From: Geminocystis sp. NIES-3708
GTDB lineage: Bacteria; Cyanobacteriota; Cyanobacteriia; Cyanobacteriales; Cyanobacteriaceae
Assembly (NCBI RefSeq): GCF_001548095.1
Contig: NZ_AP014815.1
Span: 186,001 to 250,000, forward strand
Direction of reading: 5' to 3'
DNA: 64,000 nt
Part shown: positions 9,265 through 20,129 of the stretch, in pieces
Numbering within the stretch: the first letter of the stretch is position 1
Layout of the letters: the number at the start of each line of letters is the position of its first letter
Notes under the pieces: generated by a model
Databases searched by the model: none
The model's input: the letters and a program-made list of their open reading frames with translations, nothing else
What the model was told of the DNA's origin: nothing
Translations under genes and position numbers: made by a program

Positions 9265-10014
9265 ATGAAAATTAGTAGATTTGTGACAGTCGGTTGTCTT
9301 TCTGTGATATTAGGAGGGTTAAGTTATCAAACCTCTAGTTATGCACAAACATCGGCGAATTATAGCTTAATAGCTCAAAATAATAATCAAGATCAATCCT
9401 CTCAACTTGAAGTTAAAGGTAAAGAGATTATCAATTTATTTTTTGCTGAAAAATTTGATTCTGTCATTCCATTATTGTCACCTCAATTACGAGGAGAAAT
9501 TTCTCAAGAGCTAATTAAAAAAAATTGGGATGAGACTATTCAACGAAATGGTAAATTTAAAAATATCCAAGAGTCTAAAGTAATGATTACCCCCGGTAGT
9601 GATTTGGCTATTTTTACTCTTAACTTTGACAAAATAACAGAGGATTGGGTAATTATTTTCAATGATCAACAAGAAATTATCGGCTTAGATATTCCTACTT
9701 CTCAAAATATAGATACTATTTCCCGTAACTTTATCAATTCCCTTGTGAGCAGTGATTCTGCTGAAGCTAGGGCTTATCTTCATCCCTTTTTAAAAGAAAA
9801 GATTTTTCCTCAACAGTTACAATCTCGCTGGAATAGTTTTACCGAAGGCAAAGGAGAATTTAAAGGAATTACGACTACTACAGTTAGAAGTGCTTCAAAA
9901 AGTGACGATACGGATATAGTAATTATGGACTTAGAATTTAGTCAAAATAAAGAACAAATCTTCGTGATTTTTGACGATTCTAAGAGTATCATTGGTGTAG
10001 ATTTTATTCAATAA
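9265..10014 (+). CDS. Exported protein with two tandem DUF3887-like domains
   Basis: A 249-residue protein with a signal peptide (residues about 5-28, ending SSYAQ). Two similar halves follow: residues about 50-135 (ELEVKGKEIINLFFAEKFDSVI...LIKKNWDETIQRNGKFKNI, abbreviated) and about 155-249 (SRNFINSLVSSD...LQSRWNSFTEGKGEFKGI). Both share the pattern of an N-terminal helix, then W-x(4-8)-GxFK, then paired strands. This is the DUF3887/DUF3805-like alpha+beta fold, related in shape to NTF2-type domains; members are often secreted and of unknown role. Eno begins 28 bases downstream on the same strand, so read-through into eno is possible. Confidence 0.7.
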   Translation: MKISRFVTVGCLSVILGGLSYQTSSYAQTSANYSLIAQNNNQDQSSQLEVKGKEIINLFFAEKFDSVIPLLSPQLRGEISQELIKKNWDETIQRNGKFKNIQESKVMITPGSDLAIFTLNFDKITEDWVIIFNDQQEIIGLDIPTSQNIDTISRNFINSLVSSDSAEARAYLHPFLKEKIFPQQLQSRWNSFTEGKGEFKGITTTTVRSASKSDDTDIVIMDLEFSQNKEQIFVIFDDSKSIIGVDFIQ

Positions 10015-10030
10015 TTCTAAGGTTTAATAG

Positions 10031-11332
<1,302 letters not shown>

Positions 11333-11338
11333 AATTAT

Positions 11339-11366
11339 TAGGTAATAGGTAATAGGTAATGGGTAA
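11339..11366. repeat. Short tandem heptamer repeat (TAGGTAA x4)
   Basis: Four units of TAGGTAA or a one-base variant run directly after eno. Short tandemly repeated heptamers of this kind are common between cyanobacterial genes. Confidence 0.7.
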
Positions 11367-11397
11367 TATTTCTCATTCCTAATTCCTATGTTCCTAA

Positions 11398-11799
11398 TTA
11401 TTTAATCGCTAATTCTTGAGATTCTTTTTTCAGCATTTCTAATAAATAATCATTATGACTATTTTCTGCTACTTTGATTCTTCTTTCTAAATTTTGTCTC
11501 AAATTATATAGATGCACTTGCTCTAAATTAGATTCGGGAAAATTGCTGACAATGCGAGAATGAGGTGCGATCGCAACTACAGGAGTTTCGGAGTTGGTCA
11601 TTACGGGAGTAGCATTTGGACAAGTACTGTAACTAACACCACGATAAGTTAAAAACAGTTTGGGTTGAAGTTGTGGAATATGTCTGGGTAACTTATAATT
11701 ACATTTATTGCCTCTATATTTACCAATAATGTCACTTTCTTTCATTTCTAATAAAGAAGTTTCAGATTTATATTGAGTACCACGATATTTCATTTTCAT
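11398..11799 (-). CDS. DUF4278 domain protein
   Basis: A 133-residue protein. The first 65 residues contain two YRG motifs (MKYRGTQY and FLTYRGVSY) with further KYRG, characteristic of DUF4278, a short domain almost confined to cyanobacteria and without known function. The rest is polar, with a predicted C-terminal helix. The start at 11799 is supported by AGGAG eight bases upstream, so the first of the two close Met codons is used. It converges with eno across the heptamer repeat. Confidence 0.75.
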   Translation of the reverse strand: MKMKYRGTQYKSETSLLEMKESDIIGKYRGNKCNYKLPRHIPQLQPKLFLTYRGVSYSTCPNATPVMTNSETPVVAIAPHSRIVSNFPESNLEQVHLYNLRQNLERRIKVAENSHNDYLLEMLKKESQELAIK

Positions 11800-12035
11800 A
11801 TTATTTTCTCCTAAGGTTATATGTTTTTATTTTATGAGTTTTAACATCTTTTTTCTTTCTGTATCTATTTTTACATTTTTACCAATTAAAGTAAAGACTA
11901 TGTAAGGAAAACTTAAGATTTCAATTCCCTTCAATAATTGATGATTCTTAATTAGTTGATGTTCATAGACCAAATCGAGTAGAATGCAGTAGTTCAAGAT
12001 CTTAAAATCAAGTTCTTATATTTAATTAATATTTC

Positions 12036-12728
12036 ATGGAGACGCAAGAAATTAGCGATCTTTTTCCGTTATTTCATAACCTTAATACAGAAACCTTGGA
12101 ATGGCTTTTATCCATGGGAGAAAGTGATAATTATGAATCAGGAGAAAGGATTATTACTGAAGATGACTGGGGTAAAGCTATATATTTAATAGTTTCTGGA
12201 TGGGTAAAACTAGAAAATATTTACACTGAAGAAACTGTAACGGTAGAAATTATTGGGAAAGGTGGATGTGTTGGTGAAGCTGGTATTTTAAGCACTCTAA
12301 ATGGTAATAGTCAAGTAGTAGCGATTTCTGCGGTAGAAGTATTTACCATCTCTGCACAAAGATTTCTTCAGATATTATTTCGGGATTCTCAAATACAAAA
12401 CCGTTTCTTAAAATTGATGGTAAGTCGAGTTACTGAATTTCAAAAATATTGTCAATTTCATCGTCAGACAGGAAAAGTAAGATTAGCTACTGTTTTGATT
12501 TCCCTAGCAGATAAATATGGTGAAATAACAGAAACAGGGGTAAAACTTTATCATTTTCAATCACAAGATTTAGCTAATTTAGCTCAATTAAGTTTAGAAG
12601 AATGTGAACTAATTATCACGAAATTAAAAAATAAAGGCTTGATTTCTATTAAATATCATGATCATATCCTTTATATCTCTAACATAAAACAACTTCATCA
12701 TATTATTGGAAAGTTAGGTAATGAATAA
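12036..12728 (+). CDS. Crp/Fnr-family transcription regulator
   Basis: A 230-residue protein. Residues about 10-125 form a cyclic-nucleotide-binding beta-barrel, with a ESGERIITEDDWGKAIYLIVSG segment (shown in part) and GEAGILSTLNGN in the phosphate-binding cassette position. The typical cAMP-binding Arg is not evident there, so the ligand, if any, is unknown. Residues about 145-225 are a winged helix-turn-helix, with the recognition region near SQDLANLAQLSLEECELIITKL. The sequence is clearly not NtcA. It reads towards the M61 peptidase gene 85 bases downstream, which could be a target or partner. Confidence 0.85.
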   Translation: METQEISDLFPLFHNLNTETLEWLLSMGESDNYESGERIITEDDWGKAIYLIVSGWVKLENIYTEETVTVEIIGKGGCVGEAGILSTLNGNSQVVAISAVEVFTISAQRFLQILFRDSQIQNRFLKLMVSRVTEFQKYCQFHRQTGKVRLATVLISLADKYGEITETGVKLYHFQSQDLANLAQLSLEECELIITKLKNKGLISIKYHDHILYISNIKQLHHIIGKLGNE

Positions 12729-12813
12729 TGAATAATTAGCTACCAACGATGAATAATTGAGGCAAAAATCTTCTTTGTCTAAATAAATAATTAATTATGA
12801 TTTAATAAGAAAA

Positions 12814-14559
12814 ATGAAAAAAAATAGTCCAAATATCCACTACTTTGTTTCCATGTCTTGTCCAGAATCTCATTTATTTGAGGTAACATTAAATATTGAT
12901 AATTGGCAAGAAAAAACCCTAGATTTAAAAATGCCAGTATGGACTCCCGGCTCTTATTTAGTAAGAGAATATTCTCGACACTTACAAAATTTTACAGCTC
13001 ATTTAACTGATAATAATAGTAATTTAATATGGGAAAAAAAAGCAAAAAATCATTGGTTAATCGATACACTAGAACAATCTCAAATAACAATTAAATATCA
13101 AATTTATGCTAATGACTTAACAGTGAGAACTAATCATTTAGATAGTACCCATGGTTATTTTAATGGTGCAGCATTATTTTTTTATATTCCTAATTATGAA
13201 AATTTACCTCTAAAAATTACGATTAATCCTCCTCAATCTCATTGGCAAATATCAACATCTTTACCGAAAATACAGTCCTTAGAAAATACTTTTTTAGCTG
13301 ATAATTTTGATACTTTAGTAGATAGTCCTTTTGAAATTGGGACACAAAAAATTTATGATTTTGAAGTAGAAAATAAACCTCATCAATGGGTAATTTGGGG
13401 AGATGGTAATATTGAAATAAAAAAACTTATTCAAGATACAGAAAAAATTATTAAAACAGAAGAAAAAATATTCGGTAATTTGCCTTATGATAACTACTTT
13501 TTTTTATTACATTTATCAGCTAGTGGTTTTGGCGGTTTAGAACATAAAAACTGTTGTGTATTAAATTATCCCCGTTTTGGTTTTAAAAAATCAGAAAAAT
13601 ATTATCGTTTTCTTCAATTAGTTGCTCATGAATATTTTCATCTTTGGAATGTAAAAAGAATCCGCCCTAAAGCTTTAGAAAACTTTAATTATGAGCAAGA
13701 AAACTATACCACTTCTCTTTGGTTTTCTGAAGGTACAACCAGTTATTATGATATGATTATTCCCTTAAGAGCTGGGATTTATAACCATAAAACATTTTTT
13801 GAGTTATTAAGTAAAGATATTAGTCAATATTTAACAATCCCGGGGAGAAATATTCAGCCTTTAAGTGAATCTAGTTTTGATGCTTGGATTAAATTATATC
13901 GTCGAGATGCTTATAGTAATAATTGTCAGATTTCTTATTATTTAAAAGGACAATTAGTTACTTTACTTTTAGATTTACTAATTAGAAAAAATAGTGATAA
14001 TGAAAAATCTTTTGATGATATAATGAAATCAATGTGGTTAAAATTTGGACAAAAAGAAATAGGCTTTTCTCCCGAACAATTAAAAAAAGAAATTGAGCTT
14101 ATTGCTAATACAAATTTAACAGAATTTTTTCAATTATATTTAGATAGCACTGCTGATTTACCATTTAATGAATATTTTGAACCTTTTGGCTTAAAGTTAG
14201 AGCCGCAAATAGATGTCAATATACCACCTTATTTAGGCTTAAATATTCAAAGAAAAAATGGTAATGAAGAGATAACTTTTGTCGATGCCAATTCTCCTGC
14301 AGGAAAAGTAGGTATTGAAGCAGGAGATGAATTATTAGCGATAGATGGTTTTCGAGTAAATATTGATAATTTAACCGATAGATTATTAGATTATCAACCC
14401 AATGACACGATCAAACTCAGTTATTTTCATCAAGAAGAATTAAAAACTGTAGAGATAAAGTTAGCCACTCCTCAAACATCTAATTATCAAGTAAAAATGA
14501 TTGATAATCCTACTAAAAAACAACAGGAAATGTTGAAAAAATGGCTTTATGTTATTTAG
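12814..14559 (+). CDS. M61 family metallopeptidase with PDZ domain
   Basis: A 581-residue protein. Residues 1-170 are the beta-rich M61 N-terminal domain. The gluzincin zinc site HEYFH is at 272-276 and a likely third ligand is Glu306 in WFSEGTTSYY. Just before it, the SGFGGLEHKNC segment matches the substrate-binding GGxEH-type strand. Residues about 475-560 form a PDZ domain (YLGLNIQRKNG...GIEAGDELLAIDG, abbreviated). The family includes glycyl aminopeptidases. No signal peptide is seen, so it is probably cytoplasmic. The length is normal for the family. A degenerate repeat follows its stop codon. Confidence 0.88.
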   Translation: MKKNSPNIHYFVSMSCPESHLFEVTLNIDNWQEKTLDLKMPVWTPGSYLVREYSRHLQNFTAHLTDNNSNLIWEKKAKNHWLIDTLEQSQITIKYQIYANDLTVRTNHLDSTHGYFNGAALFFYIPNYENLPLKITINPPQSHWQISTSLPKIQSLENTFLADNFDTLVDSPFEIGTQKIYDFEVENKPHQWVIWGDGNIEIKKLIQDTEKIIKTEEKIFGNLPYDNYFFLLHLSASGFGGLEHKNCCVLNYPRFGFKKSEKYYRFLQLVAHEYFHLWNVKRIRPKALENFNYEQENYTTSLWFSEGTTSYYDMIIPLRAGIYNHKTFFELLSKDISQYLTIPGRNIQPLSESSFDAWIKLYRRDAYSNNCQISYYLKGQLVTLLLDLLIRKNSDNEKSFDDIMKSMWLKFGQKEIGFSPEQLKKEIELIANTNLTEFFQLYLDSTADLPFNEYFEPFGLKLEPQIDVNIPPYLGLNIQRKNGNEEITFVDANSPAGKVGIEAGDELLAIDGFRVNIDNLTDRLLDYQPNDTIKLSYFHQEELKTVEIKLATPQTSNYQVKMIDNPTKKQQEMLKKWLYVI

Positions 14560-14579
14560 AAGTTGTTTCAGAAAACTAG

Positions 14580-14755
14580 AAGACAAGTGGAAAAATTCTC
14601 AATATTTGTACGTTTTTCAAAAAATTTTATCAATTAACAAAAAAGATAATCTTCTTGTTTCCCTGTCTTCCAAGTCAGTTATCATTTATTTCTATGTCTA
14701 ACTTAAGTTAAGCTCTCTCCTATTTCCTATGCTCACGAAAACACTTTTTAACTAA
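14580..14755 (+). repeat. Degenerate copy of the 188-bp dispersed repeat
   Basis: Read on the plus strand, this stretch matches the reverse complement of the tandem repeats at 19663-20037: GAAGACAAG..GTGG, then AAATTCTCAATATT, TTTTATCAATTAACAAAAAA and finally CTCACGAAAACACTTTTT align in order. Some internal bases are deleted and others are inserted. It fills the space between two convergent genes. Confidence 0.55.
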
Positions 14756-14758
14756 ACT

Positions 14759-16081
14759 CTATTTAGAAAGATTATCCCATTGATTAGCCGCATCCGTGAT
14801 AGCTTGTTCGATGGTTTTTTCTTTTAACATAGCACTCTGTATATTCTCATAAATAAATTTTTTCAGTTGATTAATATTTTTGATAGGAGGAATTAATACT
14901 TCTGCGGTATTTAACTGCATTGCACTGATTTTTCTTGCTTCTGTTACTATATCTTTTGTGGTTTCTTGTTCTAAATTACTAATATATTTTGCAATGGCAT
15001 CATTATGAGATGGTAATACATTTGCCTGTTGAGCAAAATTTAATTGGTTATCGCTATTAGTGACAAATAAAGCATAATTGATGGCGGCATCTAACTTATT
15101 ACTATCACGAGGAATAACTAAATTCATGACAGAGACACTCCTTTTATTAGTATTTCCTGTTACTTGAGGAGCTACGCCAGATTGATCATAAATTGTTGGT
15201 GCATTATTAGAGATAGTTTTTAAAAATTCAGCACCCGTACCTAAAAGAGATAATTCTCCAGCCTGATACAATTCTAAGGCATGACGATGTCCTTGGGTCA
15301 TAATTTCTGGGGGTAATAAGTCTTTTTGAAATAAATCTACCCAAAAACGAAATACCTTTATACCTTCAGGAGTATTAAATGCTGCTTTTCCTTGATCATT
15401 AACTAAATTTACTCCCATTTGTACGAAAGATTGTAACACTTCATTGGAGTCATTAGGAATAAGAGGCACAAAAAAAGCATATTTTCCTGTCTTACTTTTA
15501 ACTTTTTCAGCAACAATGGCTAATTCTTCATAAGTAGTGGGAGGTTTTTCGACACCAGCATTTTTAAATAATTCTTGATTATAAACTGTAACCGTAGTAG
15601 TTAAATACCAAGGAATACCAAAAGTAGTAGTTTCACACTGATTTTCAGCCCCACAAAGTTTAATCTGATTAGCTTCCCAAATTTTTGGTAAATATTGAGA
15701 TTTAATTTCTGGAGTTATTTTTTCATCTAAATTTAACCATGCTTTACGACTGGCTAATTGTGCGGCAAAATCAGGATTAAGATTTACCACATCAGGGGCA
15801 TTTTTCCCAGAAACTGCCGTTAAGATTTTGCTTTCCATGGCATTCCAAGGCACATCTACCCAGCGAATTTTATTATCAGTATTTTGAGTTTCAAAGGTTT
15901 TATTTAACTCAGTAAAAAATGGTGTAAATTGCGGTTGTAACTGCATTGTCCAAAACTCTATTTCTCCGTTAGAAGTAGCTTTAGGAGTCGTACAACTAAT
16001 CAGCAAAGTGATGAGTAACCCAGAAATAAACCAGAGAATATAACTACTTATACTATTTTTATGCCATGACCAAAAAAACAT
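14759..16081 (-). CDS. Extracellular solute-binding lipoprotein of a sugar-type ABC transporter
   Basis: A 440-residue protein. A basic, hydrophobic leader ends in the lipobox LISC with Cys30, so the mature protein is lipid-anchored at the periplasmic side. The body matches family 1 solute-binding proteins: EFWTMQLQPQF near the N-terminus, then KNAPDVVNLNPDFAAQLA, TYEELAIVAEKVK and a C-terminal helix bundle. Such proteins usually deliver mono- or oligosaccharides. No permease or ATPase gene is adjacent, so its transporter is encoded elsewhere. It is transcribed away from the transglutaminase gene's 3' side, in the same direction. Confidence 0.85.
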   Translation of the reverse strand: MFFWSWHKNSISSYILWFISGLLITLLISCTTPKATSNGEIEFWTMQLQPQFTPFFTELNKTFETQNTDNKIRWVDVPWNAMESKILTAVSGKNAPDVVNLNPDFAAQLASRKAWLNLDEKITPEIKSQYLPKIWEANQIKLCGAENQCETTTFGIPWYLTTTVTVYNQELFKNAGVEKPPTTYEELAIVAEKVKSKTGKYAFFVPLIPNDSNEVLQSFVQMGVNLVNDQGKAAFNTPEGIKVFRFWVDLFQKDLLPPEIMTQGHRHALELYQAGELSLLGTGAEFLKTISNNAPTIYDQSGVAPQVTGNTNKRSVSVMNLVIPRDSNKLDAAINYALFVTNSDNQLNFAQQANVLPSHNDAIAKYISNLEQETTKDIVTEARKISAMQLNTAEVLIPPIKNINQLKKFIYENIQSAMLKEKTIEQAITDAANQWDNLSK

Positions 16082-16238
16082 TTATTAAAATTCCTAATAA
16101 TTTATAGATAAAGACTCAAAGATTATATTACTAAACTTTCCAATCCTTCCATAAATTCAAAACAATATATAAAAGAAACATGGAGGCTAATAAAGTTTTA
16201 AGATTATTGGTAATAAGCTAAAAAGCATTTAAGTTATA

Positions 16239-16283
16239 TTTTTTAAATTAGTAAGAATTTTTTAAATTAGTAAGAATTTTTTA
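16239..16283. repeat. 19-bp tandem repeat, 2.3 units
   Basis: TTTTTTAAATTAGTAAGAA occurs at 16239-16257 and again at 16258-16276, followed by the first bases of a third unit. It lies between two minus-strand genes. No function is evident. Confidence 0.75.
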
Positions 16284-16357
16284 AAACTATTCCATTGCTG
16301 ATTACTTTCTCTCACCAATAAACTCAGATGCGTTTGGGCTTATCGTAGCAGAAAAGC

Positions 16358-18034
16358 TTAAGGTTGCAATTCTTCAAGTATGGTAAAAGAAACGTGATTG
16401 ATAGCTAATTGACCGATAGAAACTTTTTCCTTATTAACAGGATTTCCTTCACTCATTAAAGTTTCAAAAGGTACATCTTTTGCCATTTCCACATGATACC
16501 ATGAAAGACCCATAAAAAATCGAGTAGGATAAGGTCCACCATCATCTAAATCATCAGGATTTGACTCCATCGGCAACCAACCAATCGTTGGTAAATAAAA
16601 CTCCATCCACACATGGTTAAAATCTGGCACTAAAGGAATACCAAAATTTAAGACTTTAAGAGGACATTTGTAACGCCCTACTGTGCGACAGGCAATGCCA
16701 TTTAAACGTCCTAAAGCTAATAATAACCCTAAATATTCTCCGCAAGAACCTACGCCTCTTTTTAAAACAATGTCTGGTGTATCAATATGAGGTTTAATAC
16801 CATAGGTAAGATGATCATAAACATAATTACGAATACTATACATTTTTCTTAGAAGATTTGTTTCTGTGCCTCTAGCCTCTTCTGCACCTGATAAAATAAC
16901 ATCCGTACTCATAGCTAAATTATCATTATCAATTAAATATTTAGTTTCATATTCAGCAGATAAAGGAGGTAAACTTTCGCAATCACGAGGCTTAATTTGA
17001 TATTTGATACTCCATACCTCTAAAATTGCCCGCCAACCAAAGACAAAACGTTCATCGGAATTGAAGTCACAAAACTTGAATAAAGCTACTTTTTGCCCAT
17101 TATAATCTTCTTCAATATAAGGCAATCCGACGGGTTCAATACTTCTAATTTTTTGTCTATCACTTTCCGTCGGTAAAGCAATGCGCCATTCTAAATCTTT
17201 AAATTCGATGGAGTCTAAAGGGGCAATTTCTTCCAAATAAGTCATTTCTAAAAGAAATCCATTCGATAAAGTATATTTATTTTCTTGATCATACTTAAAA
17301 TAAAGAGGATGAATAAATGTACGATCTCGATATAATAATTCGTGATTTGGTTCAGCATTAGGATTATCCCGAATATAAGGCTCTTGATCACTATAAGCTA
17401 TATACAAAAGATCTTCACCACTTTTATCATCATCATAAAAACTTAAGGCTGTCGGGTATTCAAAAGGAGTTAGTAAACTATACTTACTTTTGCCTGTTGC
17501 TCTATCTAAACAATATACACTTTGCTCTAAATAATCACATAACCAAATTTCTTCCCCTTTAATGGTAATATTTTCTGTACCAATACCGGGAGCATAAAAC
17601 TTAGTAACAACTTCCCCAGCTTTAGAATAAACTAAAATCTGTGCTGTTTTTTCACAAGTAATATAAACAGTATTTTCATGAAGAGCGATGCCATTAGCAG
17701 GATAAGAAATAGAAAATACAAATTGAGGGGGTGAAACTATTTTTAATTCGTCATTATCAAATACTATATTGCAAACATAAATACGTTCTCGACAAGTAAA
17801 CCATAGTTCATTTTCAGAGAAACATAATCCTTTCGCACCAATAAAATCTTGCCAACAGGAATTATTAACTATTTTCGTTATGCTATTATGAGGATTAATT
17901 TGTAATAAATATCCATTACGAGAATCTACGGCAAATAAAGATTTATTTTTAAAAGCAATTCCATCAAGGGACGTTGCAATTATCGGGCGAATTGTAGAGT
18001 AAAACTGATTTTTGGTATGAGAATTGAAATTCAT
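16358..18034 (-). CDS. Beta-propeller plus transglutaminase-like protein
   Basis: A 558-residue protein. Residues about 1-250 are repeats of 35-45 residues with strands ending LFAVD, LWFTC, VYITC and IWLCD, which look like an NHL or SMP-30-type beta-propeller. Residues about 360-500 are a transglutaminase-like papain-fold domain: Cys431 in GVGSCGEY, His474 in DFNHVWMEFY, and the acidic third position appears to be Glu490 in WLPMES rather than the usual Asp. Such domains act as proteases, amidases or cross-linkers. No signal peptide is present. The propeller would bind a partner or substrate. The function is unknown. Confidence 0.75.
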   Translation of the reverse strand: MNFNSHTKNQFYSTIRPIIATSLDGIAFKNKSLFAVDSRNGYLLQINPHNSITKIVNNSCWQDFIGAKGLCFSENELWFTCRERIYVCNIVFDNDELKIVSPPQFVFSISYPANGIALHENTVYITCEKTAQILVYSKAGEVVTKFYAPGIGTENITIKGEEIWLCDYLEQSVYCLDRATGKSKYSLLTPFEYPTALSFYDDDKSGEDLLYIAYSDQEPYIRDNPNAEPNHELLYRDRTFIHPLYFKYDQENKYTLSNGFLLEMTYLEEIAPLDSIEFKDLEWRIALPTESDRQKIRSIEPVGLPYIEEDYNGQKVALFKFCDFNSDERFVFGWRAILEVWSIKYQIKPRDCESLPPLSAEYETKYLIDNDNLAMSTDVILSGAEEARGTETNLLRKMYSIRNYVYDHLTYGIKPHIDTPDIVLKRGVGSCGEYLGLLLALGRLNGIACRTVGRYKCPLKVLNFGIPLVPDFNHVWMEFYLPTIGWLPMESNPDDLDDGGPYPTRFFMGLSWYHVEMAKDVPFETLMSEGNPVNKEKVSIGQLAINHVSFTILEELQP

Positions 18035-18283
18035 GTTGAGAATTAATTCCTGAGTACAACAATAAATTGGGGATTAAATTAATAAAAATTTATGTATATT
18101 TGTAAATATCAAACAAAGATCACACATAAACTTATTAATCATATCTTAAATACTAAGAGACAATAACAAAATACATTCCCCGATGTTTGCTTATGGTGAA
18201 CATTATTGCGTATTTCCGAGATTTTACAGTAATTCGATCATCTACTATCTTTTAGCTTTCCCTTGTCCATTACCCATTGTTCT

Positions 18284-19669
18284 ATGATTATTAATAACTA
18301 TTCAATTTCATCAGTTTTAACTTCTCAACGTCAGTATTTTGCGACGGGAGAAACTAAATCTATTCATTTTCGCCGACAACAATTAGAAAAGTTAAAATCA
18401 GCTATTGTTGCTAGACAAGATAAAATATTAAAAGCATTAAACCAAGATTTAGGAAAGCCTGAGTTAGAAGGTTGTTTTGAGTTAGCTGTTTTACAAGACA
18501 TTGAATATGCTATTAAACACTTACCCCAATGGATAAAACCTCGGAAAGTCAAAACAGGTTTAGAAGTTTTTCCTAGCAGTGCTAAAATATATTCTGAGCC
18601 ATTGGGTGTAGTTTTAATTATTGGTCCTTGGAATTATCCTTTTTCTTTGATTATTTCTCCTTTAATTGGTGCGATCGCCTCTGGTAATTGTGCGATGATA
18701 AAACCATCAGAATTAGCACCTCATACCTCTACACTTTTAACAGAATTAATTAAAGATACTTTTTCTTCTGAATATATATCAATTCAAGAGGGGGGAGTGG
18801 AAGTTGCCCAAGAATTACTATCATTAAAATTTGATCATATCTTTTTCACAGGGGGAACAAAAATTGGTCAAATTGTGATGAGTGCCGCCGCCCAACATTT
18901 AACCCCTGTAACTCTCGAATTAGGGGGCAAAAGTCCTTGTATTGTTGATCAAGAGATAAATTTAAAAGAAACTGCAAAACGCATTACTTGGGGCAAATTT
19001 ATTAATGCAGGACAAACCTGTATTGCACCTGATTATATTTTAGTAGACCATGCCATCAAAAAAGATCTAATCATAGCCATAACACAGTGTATTAAAGACT
19101 TTTTTGGTGAAAATCCTTCGGAAAGTTCAGATTTTGCTCGTATTATTAATGCCCGACAATTTGAGCGTTTACGAGGTTTATTGAATAGTGGTGAAATTAT
19201 TATCGGTGGAGACACTAACCCTGATACTAAATATATTAGCCCCACAGTTTTAGATCACGTTAATATAGATTCTCCCGTTATGGCAGAAGAAATTTTTGGT
19301 CCTATTTTACCCATCTTAGAATATCAAACTTTAGATGAGGCGATCGTTTTTGTTAATAGTAAACCTAAACCCTTAGCCTTATATTTTTTCTCGAATAATA
19401 AAGGAAAGCAACAACGAATTTTGCAAGAAACCTCATCAGGTGGGTTATGTTTTAACGAGACAATTATGCACGTTGGCATAACAGAATTACCCTTTGGTGG
19501 TGTAGGAGATAGCGGCATTGGTGCTTATCATGGCAAAGCTAGTTTTGATATTTTTACTCATTATAAAAGCGTTTTATCTCGTCCATTTTGGGGAGATTTA
19601 AACTGGCGTTATGCACCTTATACTCAAAAAACTGTCAAAATGTTTAAAAAAATGTTTGCCAATAATTAG
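18284..19669 (+). CDS. Aldehyde dehydrogenase family protein (class 3-like)
   Basis: A 461-residue NAD(P)-dependent aldehyde dehydrogenase. The cofactor-binding and catalytic motifs are present: IIGPWNYPFSL, FFTGGTKIGQIVMSAAA, ELGGKSPCIVD with the general-base Glu, and GQTCIAPDY with the catalytic Cys. The short length, lack of an N-terminal extension and C-terminal hydrophobic-basic tail (YTQKTVKMFKKMF) resemble class 3 fatty-aldehyde dehydrogenases. In cyanobacteria the relative of this group converts fatty aldehydes to acids, so a lipid role is likely. ATG at 18284 is preferred to an in-frame TTG at 18263. The stop codon overlaps the first base pairs of the following repeat. Confidence 0.9.
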   Translation: MIINNYSISSVLTSQRQYFATGETKSIHFRRQQLEKLKSAIVARQDKILKALNQDLGKPELEGCFELAVLQDIEYAIKHLPQWIKPRKVKTGLEVFPSSAKIYSEPLGVVLIIGPWNYPFSLIISPLIGAIASGNCAMIKPSELAPHTSTLLTELIKDTFSSEYISIQEGGVEVAQELLSLKFDHIFFTGGTKIGQIVMSAAAQHLTPVTLELGGKSPCIVDQEINLKETAKRITWGKFINAGQTCIAPDYILVDHAIKKDLIIAITQCIKDFFGENPSESSDFARIINARQFERLRGLLNSGEIIIGGDTNPDTKYISPTVLDHVNIDSPVMAEEIFGPILPILEYQTLDEAIVFVNSKPKPLALYFFSNNKGKQQRILQETSSGGLCFNETIMHVGITELPFGGVGDSGIGAYHGKASFDIFTHYKSVLSRPFWGDLNWRYAPYTQKTVKMFKKMFANN

Positions 19670-20037
19670 GGTGTGATGAAAAAGTACTTTCATGAGAGTA
19701 AGAGATAGGTAGATGATTTTTTTGTCAATCAATAAAATTATTGTGAAAGTGCATCCAATGTTGAGAATTATTCTACCTGTCTACTTCTCTACTTGTCCAC
19801 CTGTCTTGTCTTCATCATTTTTCTTCTGTTGAATTCAGGTTATTTTCTGTTAATTAGGGTGTGATGAAAAAGTGCTTTCATGAGAGTAAGAGATAGGTAG
19901 ATGATTTTTTGTCAATCAATAAAATTATTATGAAAGTGCATCCAATATTGAGAATTATTTTACCTGTCCACTTCTCTAATTCTCCATCTGTCTTGTCTTC
20001 ATCATTTTTTTTCTGTTGAATTCAGGTTATTTTCTGT
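19663..20037. repeat. Tandem direct repeat, two copies of about 188 bp
   Basis: Copy 1 spans 19663-19850 and copy 2 spans 19851-20037. They differ by a few substitutions and one T in a T-run. Each contains internal complementary segments (CTTTCAT near the left end with ATGAAAG in the middle, and GAGAGTAAGAGATAGGTAGA with TCTACCTGTCTACTTCTC), so a long imperfect hairpin can form. No open frame is present. Copy 1 starts inside the last codons of the aldehyde dehydrogenase gene. Related copies lie at 14.6 kb and 59.7 kb. Confidence 0.9.
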
Positions 20038-20060
20038 GAATATTTGTAACTGAAAACCTC

Positions 20061-20120
20061 TGACGATCAGAAAAAACACCACACTATAATAAGAAGATTG
20101 ACATCAGGCAAACACGGAGA
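20061..20120 (+). promoter_or_regulatory. Candidate chlB promoter and ribosome-binding site
   Basis: TATAAT at 20085-20090 lies 18 bases after a weak -35-like TGACGA at 20061-20066. CGGAGA at 20115-20120 is a Shine-Dalgarno candidate about 9 bases before the ATG at 20130. All sit just after the tandem repeat. The assignment is from consensus only. Confidence 0.4.
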
Positions 20121-20129
20121 TATTATTTT

